Positions 60,505-64,000 of a stretch of 64,000 nucleotides of DNA are shown piece by piece. Below the pieces are notes generated by a model that was not told where the DNA came from, ran no database searches, and worked only from the letters and a program-made list of their open reading frames with translations. Source of the DNA: Vreelandella olivaria (GTDB taxonomy: Bacteria > Pseudomonadota > Gammaproteobacteria > Pseudomonadales > Halomonadaceae); the NCBI GenBank assembly GCA_004295565.1, contig AP019416.1:4278001-4342000 (forward strand). The letters run 5' to 3'. Numbering within the stretch: position 1 is the stretch's first letter; every line of letters begins with the position of its first letter. The translations under genes were made by a program, and so were the position numbers.

Positions 60505-61526
60505 GTGAAAAAACGCAAACGAAGTTCACAACGAGCCACCATGAGTGAAGTCGCACAGCTCGCGGATGTTTCTCCAAGTACTGTATCGCTGTACCTGCGT
60601 CGACCAAATGAGGTCTCTTCGCGCAGGGCTGAACGCATTCAGACAGCTATCGACAGGCTAGGCTATCTACCTAACACGATGGCTGGTGGTCTGGCCTCCT
60701 CGCGCTCCAATATCATTGGTGTGATAGTGCCCACGATTACTTTCTCGTTCTTTTCGGAAACCCTTGAAACACTAGAAAGAAATCTTCGCGCTGCTGGCTA
60801 CCAACTATTAATAGGCAACACCGAGTTCGATGCTTCGCGTGAGGAGGAGCTGATCCGATCAATCCTAAGCTGGAATCCCTCCGGATTGGTATTAACTGGG
60901 TTCTCGCATAGCCGAAAGTCGGTCTCACTACTAAGCAATAGCGATATTCCCATCGTTGAGATGTGGGACTACGGCCAAGAAGGGCTGGACATGGTGGTGG
61001 GCTTTTCTCACCGCACCTGCGGGCGACTGATGGCGGAGCACCTCATGCGTAACGGCTATCGGCACATGGCTTTTTGAGCACAAACTTCCAGCGTGACATC
61101 CGCGCTCGAGAACGTTACCTCGGTTTTCGCGACACCATCATCGACTCGGGCGGCTCGGTGGTGCTTCGCGAGCTGGCAGGACGGAGCAATACCGCGGAGG
61201 CCGGCGACCTGCTGTACACTTTGATCGACGACCACCCTGAGACCCATGCAGTATTTTGTTCCAACGACATGGTCGCCCTAGGCGCAATGCTTGAATGCCA
61301 GCGACAAGGCTGGTCGATACCCGAGCGCTTGGCAATCGTAGGATTCGGCAATCAGGACTTCACTGACAGCACTGTCCCGCCAATGACGACGGTGGAACCT
61401 CCCCGACAAGCCATTGGCGAGCATATCGCCCGGTTATTGCTCGAACGACTTAGGGGCAACGACACAGCAAATACAGAAACGAGAATAGACTTAGGTGTCA
61501 AACTAATCGATCGAGAGAGTGCTTGA
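60505..61526 (+). CDS. LacI-family regulator of the second TTT operon (one frameshift)
   Basis: About 340 residues. HTH: ATMSEVAQLADVSPSTVSLY; hinge PNTMAGGLASSRSNIIGVIV; sensor VVGFSHRTCGRLMAEHLMRN, HAVFCSNDMVALGAMLECQR. It is a clear paralogue of the LacI at 22891: both share the LASSRS hinge, and both have GTAGCGCTAC-like operators. One T missing near 61074-61078 joins HMAFLSTNFQRDIRARERYL. The start is GTG 60505 (MKKRKRSSQRATMSE); ATG 60541 is possible but removes residues before the HTH. Confidence 0.88.
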
Positions 61527-61592
61527 GATTTTGTGCTTTGACAAGCTTGTCTATAACTGACGCTGTGGACTTAGAGATCTTCTTACCAATGC

Positions 61593-62260
61593 CTAAGCCA
61601 ACGGTTCCCCATTGGCATACTTTACCCACGTCTTGCCCAGGTGATTGCGTAGTTCATGACCTACACGTTTTCCATCCCGCGCTTCCAGAGCAGCCAGGAT
61701 GGCTTCGTGTTCTTCCATTGCCGTTGCCCACTTTTCATTTTTTTTGATTTGAAAGGTAACGAACGCGATAAAGCTGACGGCTCAGATTAGCGTGCATATC
61801 AATCAATGTGGTGTTACCAGAGAGCGCCACAATCCGGTTGTGGATATCTTGATTTAAGCGAAAGTAATTTTGCCGGTCTCGCCTTAAGAAAGACGCCTTC
61901 ATCTCATAGTGAAGCGCCTGCAACTCCGCAATATCCTCATCGCTGGCGTTGGCGCACGTTAGCTCTGCGGCGGCCTGCTCAAGCACACTCAAGACATACG
62001 CTTTCTCTTTCATATCGGCGGGACTTACATCCGCCACCACGGCACCGGTTTGGCGATATCACCACCAGCCCTTCCGCAGCTAGAATTTTCAGCGCCTCCC
62101 GTAACGGAGTACGGGATACTTGAAGTTCAATCGCCAATGTTCGCTCGGGCAAACGTTGACCAGGCTGAAAATGATCCATCACGATATGTTCACGCAGATA
62201 ATTCGCGACTTTCTCCACAAGTCCAGGCTGATTTGGCTGAACGACTTCTTCCATTGGCAT
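61593..62260 (-). CDS. GntR-family regulator, FCD/FadR subgroup (frameshifted)
   Basis: About 222 residues. Winged helix: VANYLREHIVMDHFQPGQRL, ELQVSRTPLREALKILAAEG; FCD ligand domain: YVLSVLEQAAAELTCANASD, NQDIHNRIVALSGNTTLIDM. Two indels: one extra C near 62045 (ISPNGAVVADVSPADMKEK) and one A run near 61740 (KKNEKWATAMEEHEAILAAL). The stop then falls at 61593. ATG 62260 is the conventional start; ATG 62308 in the same frame has a better ribosome site (AAAGGA). Divergent from the SAF-domain oxidoreductase and probably its repressor. Confidence 0.86.
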
Positions 62261-62422
62261 ATTCACATAGTAAGCGAATGCCAAGAATGGCATACCAAAA
62301 AATCCTTTCAAACAAATAGCATTAAAAATCTTGTTTTTAAAATCCATATTTATCAACACTATAAATAGAAAATAGATCTACTCAATACCAAAGTATTAAC
62401 GTCAACCAATTGACCCTCAAAA

Positions 62423-62432
62423 TGGTATACCA
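62423..62432. promoter_or_regulatory. Candidate FCD-GntR operator
   Basis: TGGTATACCA is a perfect 10-base palindrome matching the TGGTnnnACCA pattern typical for FadR/FCD regulators. It lies between the divergent regulator and oxidoreductase genes. Binding is inferred. Confidence 0.55.
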
Positions 62433-62476
62433 CTACATTCCATACATACGATTGCTGAAAAGCTCACCTCTTTAGC

Positions 62477-62502
62477 GCCATGACGATAGAAAATGTCATG
62501 GC
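62477..62502 (+). other. Hairpin in the leader of the SAF-domain oxidoreductase
   Basis: GCCATGAC (62477-62484) and GTCATGGC (62495-62502) pair over 8 bases around a 10-base loop, 35 bases before the start codon. No T run follows, so it is not a terminator. It could be a second operator or an mRNA structure. Confidence 0.45.
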
Positions 62503-62537
62503 AGCAGTTTGACCAGTAAAGGGAATACCCACACCGT

Positions 62538-63960
62538 ATGAACTACTTACAATATTTTGAAAAAGGCAAGGTGGTTGAGGCCTGTATCGCGGGTTCTGGT
62601 GACTTTGGCCGCGGCGTTTTGCGACAAGCGCGGCAGATGGAAAAACTATCAGCACGCATTGCAATCGATATTAATCCTGAAAAAGCAGCCGAAGCGTTGC
62701 GGCATGCAGGCATTTCTGATGCTCAGATAATGGTATGCCATTCTAAAAGTGACGCTGAAAAAGCGTGGCAAGAAGGGATGTTTATCGCCACGGGTGCCTT
62801 TGAAACAATTCAAGCGCTGCCTTTCGATATTTTAGTGGAATCTACTGGCATACCTGATGTAGGCGCGCGCCATGCAGAAGCCGCTTTACTCGCAGGTAAG
62901 CACGTTGGCATTGCCACTAAAGAGACGGAATCTGTGGTTGGCCCCTATTTGACTAGCCTGGCCTATCAACAGGGTCGTCTATTCACTCCGTTAGATGGTG
63001 ACCAGCCTAGCCTGCTTATTGGCCTACTCACCTGGGCCCGTACACTTGGCTTTGAGATTATTGCTGCAGGTAAAAGTAGCGAATATGACTTTATTTGGGA
63101 TGAGGCAAGCGACACCGTTACTTGCAACGGTACCGCCTTTCCTGCCCCTGGCTTGAAAGAACTTTGGGAATTACCGCCAGGCCAAGAGCGCGATATGGTG
63201 GAAGCACGCAGCAAGCTCCTCGCTGCGATCCCGCAAATTTCGGTGCCTGATCTGTGCGAAATGGTCAACGTAGCCAATGCCACGGGGCTACGTCCTGATC
63301 GCCCTGAATTTCATGCCATGGTACTGCGCACAGCGGAAGTACCGACCCTTTGGACATTCAGAGCCAAGGTGGGGCACTGCAGGGCCTTGAGCGCTTGGAA
63401 GTGTTTAATTGCCTACGCCGACCAGATGAACTGAGCTTTGCAGGAGGTGTTTTTGTGGTGGTGCGCTGTGAAGATCTGCATGTTTGGACTCTACTGCGGG
63501 ATAAAGGCCATGTACTTAGCCGCAGCGGCAGTAGTGCGATGATTTACCTGCCCCGACACTTGCTTGGTTTAGAAGCACCGATTTCACTTCTCGATGTGGT
63601 CATCAATGGTCAAACCTCCGGCGGTGGTCACGCCACGACACCCAGGTTTGACCTAACAGCGCGGGCAACCCAGCACATGAAAGCGGGCCAGCACCTCGAA
63701 ATGCGCGGCCACCACAGGCACATCGAAGGGCTACGTCCAGAGCTGCATCCCGCCGCGGCGCTAGCACCAGAAGCAAAAGTGCCTTTTTATCTACTGCCAG
63801 GCGCTCAAGTGATCCGAGACATTGCCCCAATCAGCCCATTACCTTAGCGGATGTGGCACTGCCTGAATCAACCTTAAAACAGCTTCGTGAAAAGCAGGAT
63901 CAGTTGTTTCAGCAAAATACCTTAGTTCCTAAAGCCGCTATCGACAGCGCGCTAAATTAA
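62538..63960 (+). CDS. Predicted homoserine-dehydrogenase-like oxidoreductase with C-terminal SAF domain (COG4091 type), frameshifted
   Basis: About 474 residues. N-terminal Rossmann fold: VEACIAGSGDFGRGVLRQAR, AIDINPEKAAEALR, DILVESTGIPDVGARHAEAA, GKHVGIATKETESVVGPYLT. C-terminal part (PISLLDVVINGQT, HHRHIEGLRPELHPAAALAP) has the SAF character seen in COG4091. Indels near 63368 and 63838. Such proteins are not true homoserine dehydrogenases; some related enzymes act on sugar acids such as apionate. The regulator next door, and the sugar-acid operon upstream, point to carbohydrate acid catabolism. The reaction is unassigned. Confidence 0.78.
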
Positions 63961-64000
63961 ACTTCCCTAACGGGAATTAAAAGCAATAACAATCAGATAG

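Overview
The window looks like the chromosome of a moderately GC-rich, metabolically versatile gammaproteobacterium, most likely Halomonas or a close relative. The basis is protein resemblance (AbgA, YdfG, PhoX, HemP, GabT/GabD, many TRAP, TTT and ABC uptake systems) and gene style. There is no rRNA, tRNA or other marker here to prove it. I see no tRNA, rRNA, CRISPR array or replication origin.

More than half of the protein genes are interrupted by frameshifts. Almost every one I resolved is repaired by adding or removing one base in a short homopolymer run, while the protein stays conserved on both sides. I read these as sequencing or assembly indels rather than true pseudogenes, and give such genes as one CDS spanning the frames. 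Clear real remnants are the mvaA C-terminus, the hmuT stub, and a MocR-type regulator wrecked next to an IS30 remnant. The ParE toxin has an in-frame stop that a run-length change does not repair.

Layout. 0-2.1 kb: TRAP permease and a D-Ala-D-Ala dipeptidase-like gene. 2.1-2.5 kb: toxin-antitoxin pair. 2.6-8.8 kb: polar amino-acid ABC transporter, MocR regulator and class III aminotransferase, with a 17-bp motif shared by both control regions. 9-15.8 kb: ydfG, a PAS-GGDEF cyclase, and an RND pump with its adaptor and TetR. 16-23.9 kb: a complete L-threonate catabolic operon (ltnD-otnK-otnC-otnI) with a TctABC transporter and divergent LacI regulator. 24-29 kb: LysR, an NAD(P)-binding protein, a stand-alone rhlA, abgA and a GNAT. 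29.4-45.3 kb: an amine/GABA-type catabolic cluster (two aldehyde dehydrogenases including GabD, two FAD amine oxidoreductases, two HAD proteins, oligopeptide-type ABC importer, GhrA, GabT, Lrp). 45.3-51.1 kb: LysR, DUF1127 protein, PhoX phosphatase, a Fur-controlled hemP-hmuS heme locus with truncated hmuT, and DUF454.

51.1-54.1 kb is the accessory hot spot. An AT-rich insert carries a retron-type reverse transcriptase fused to a C-terminal TIR domain, preceded by about 300 bases of non-coding DNA with hairpins. It is bounded on one side by a truncated HMG-CoA reductase gene and on the other by the MocR/IS30 wreck. This is the best candidate in the window for an anti-phage system.

54.2-61.5 kb is a second sugar-acid-type locus: alkaline-phosphatase-superfamily hydrolase, mandelate-racemase-type enolase-superfamily enzyme, a second TctABC set and a second LacI with a perfect 30-bp palindrome. 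61.6-64 kb holds an FCD-GntR regulator divergent from a homoserine-dehydrogenase-like/SAF-domain oxidoreductase.
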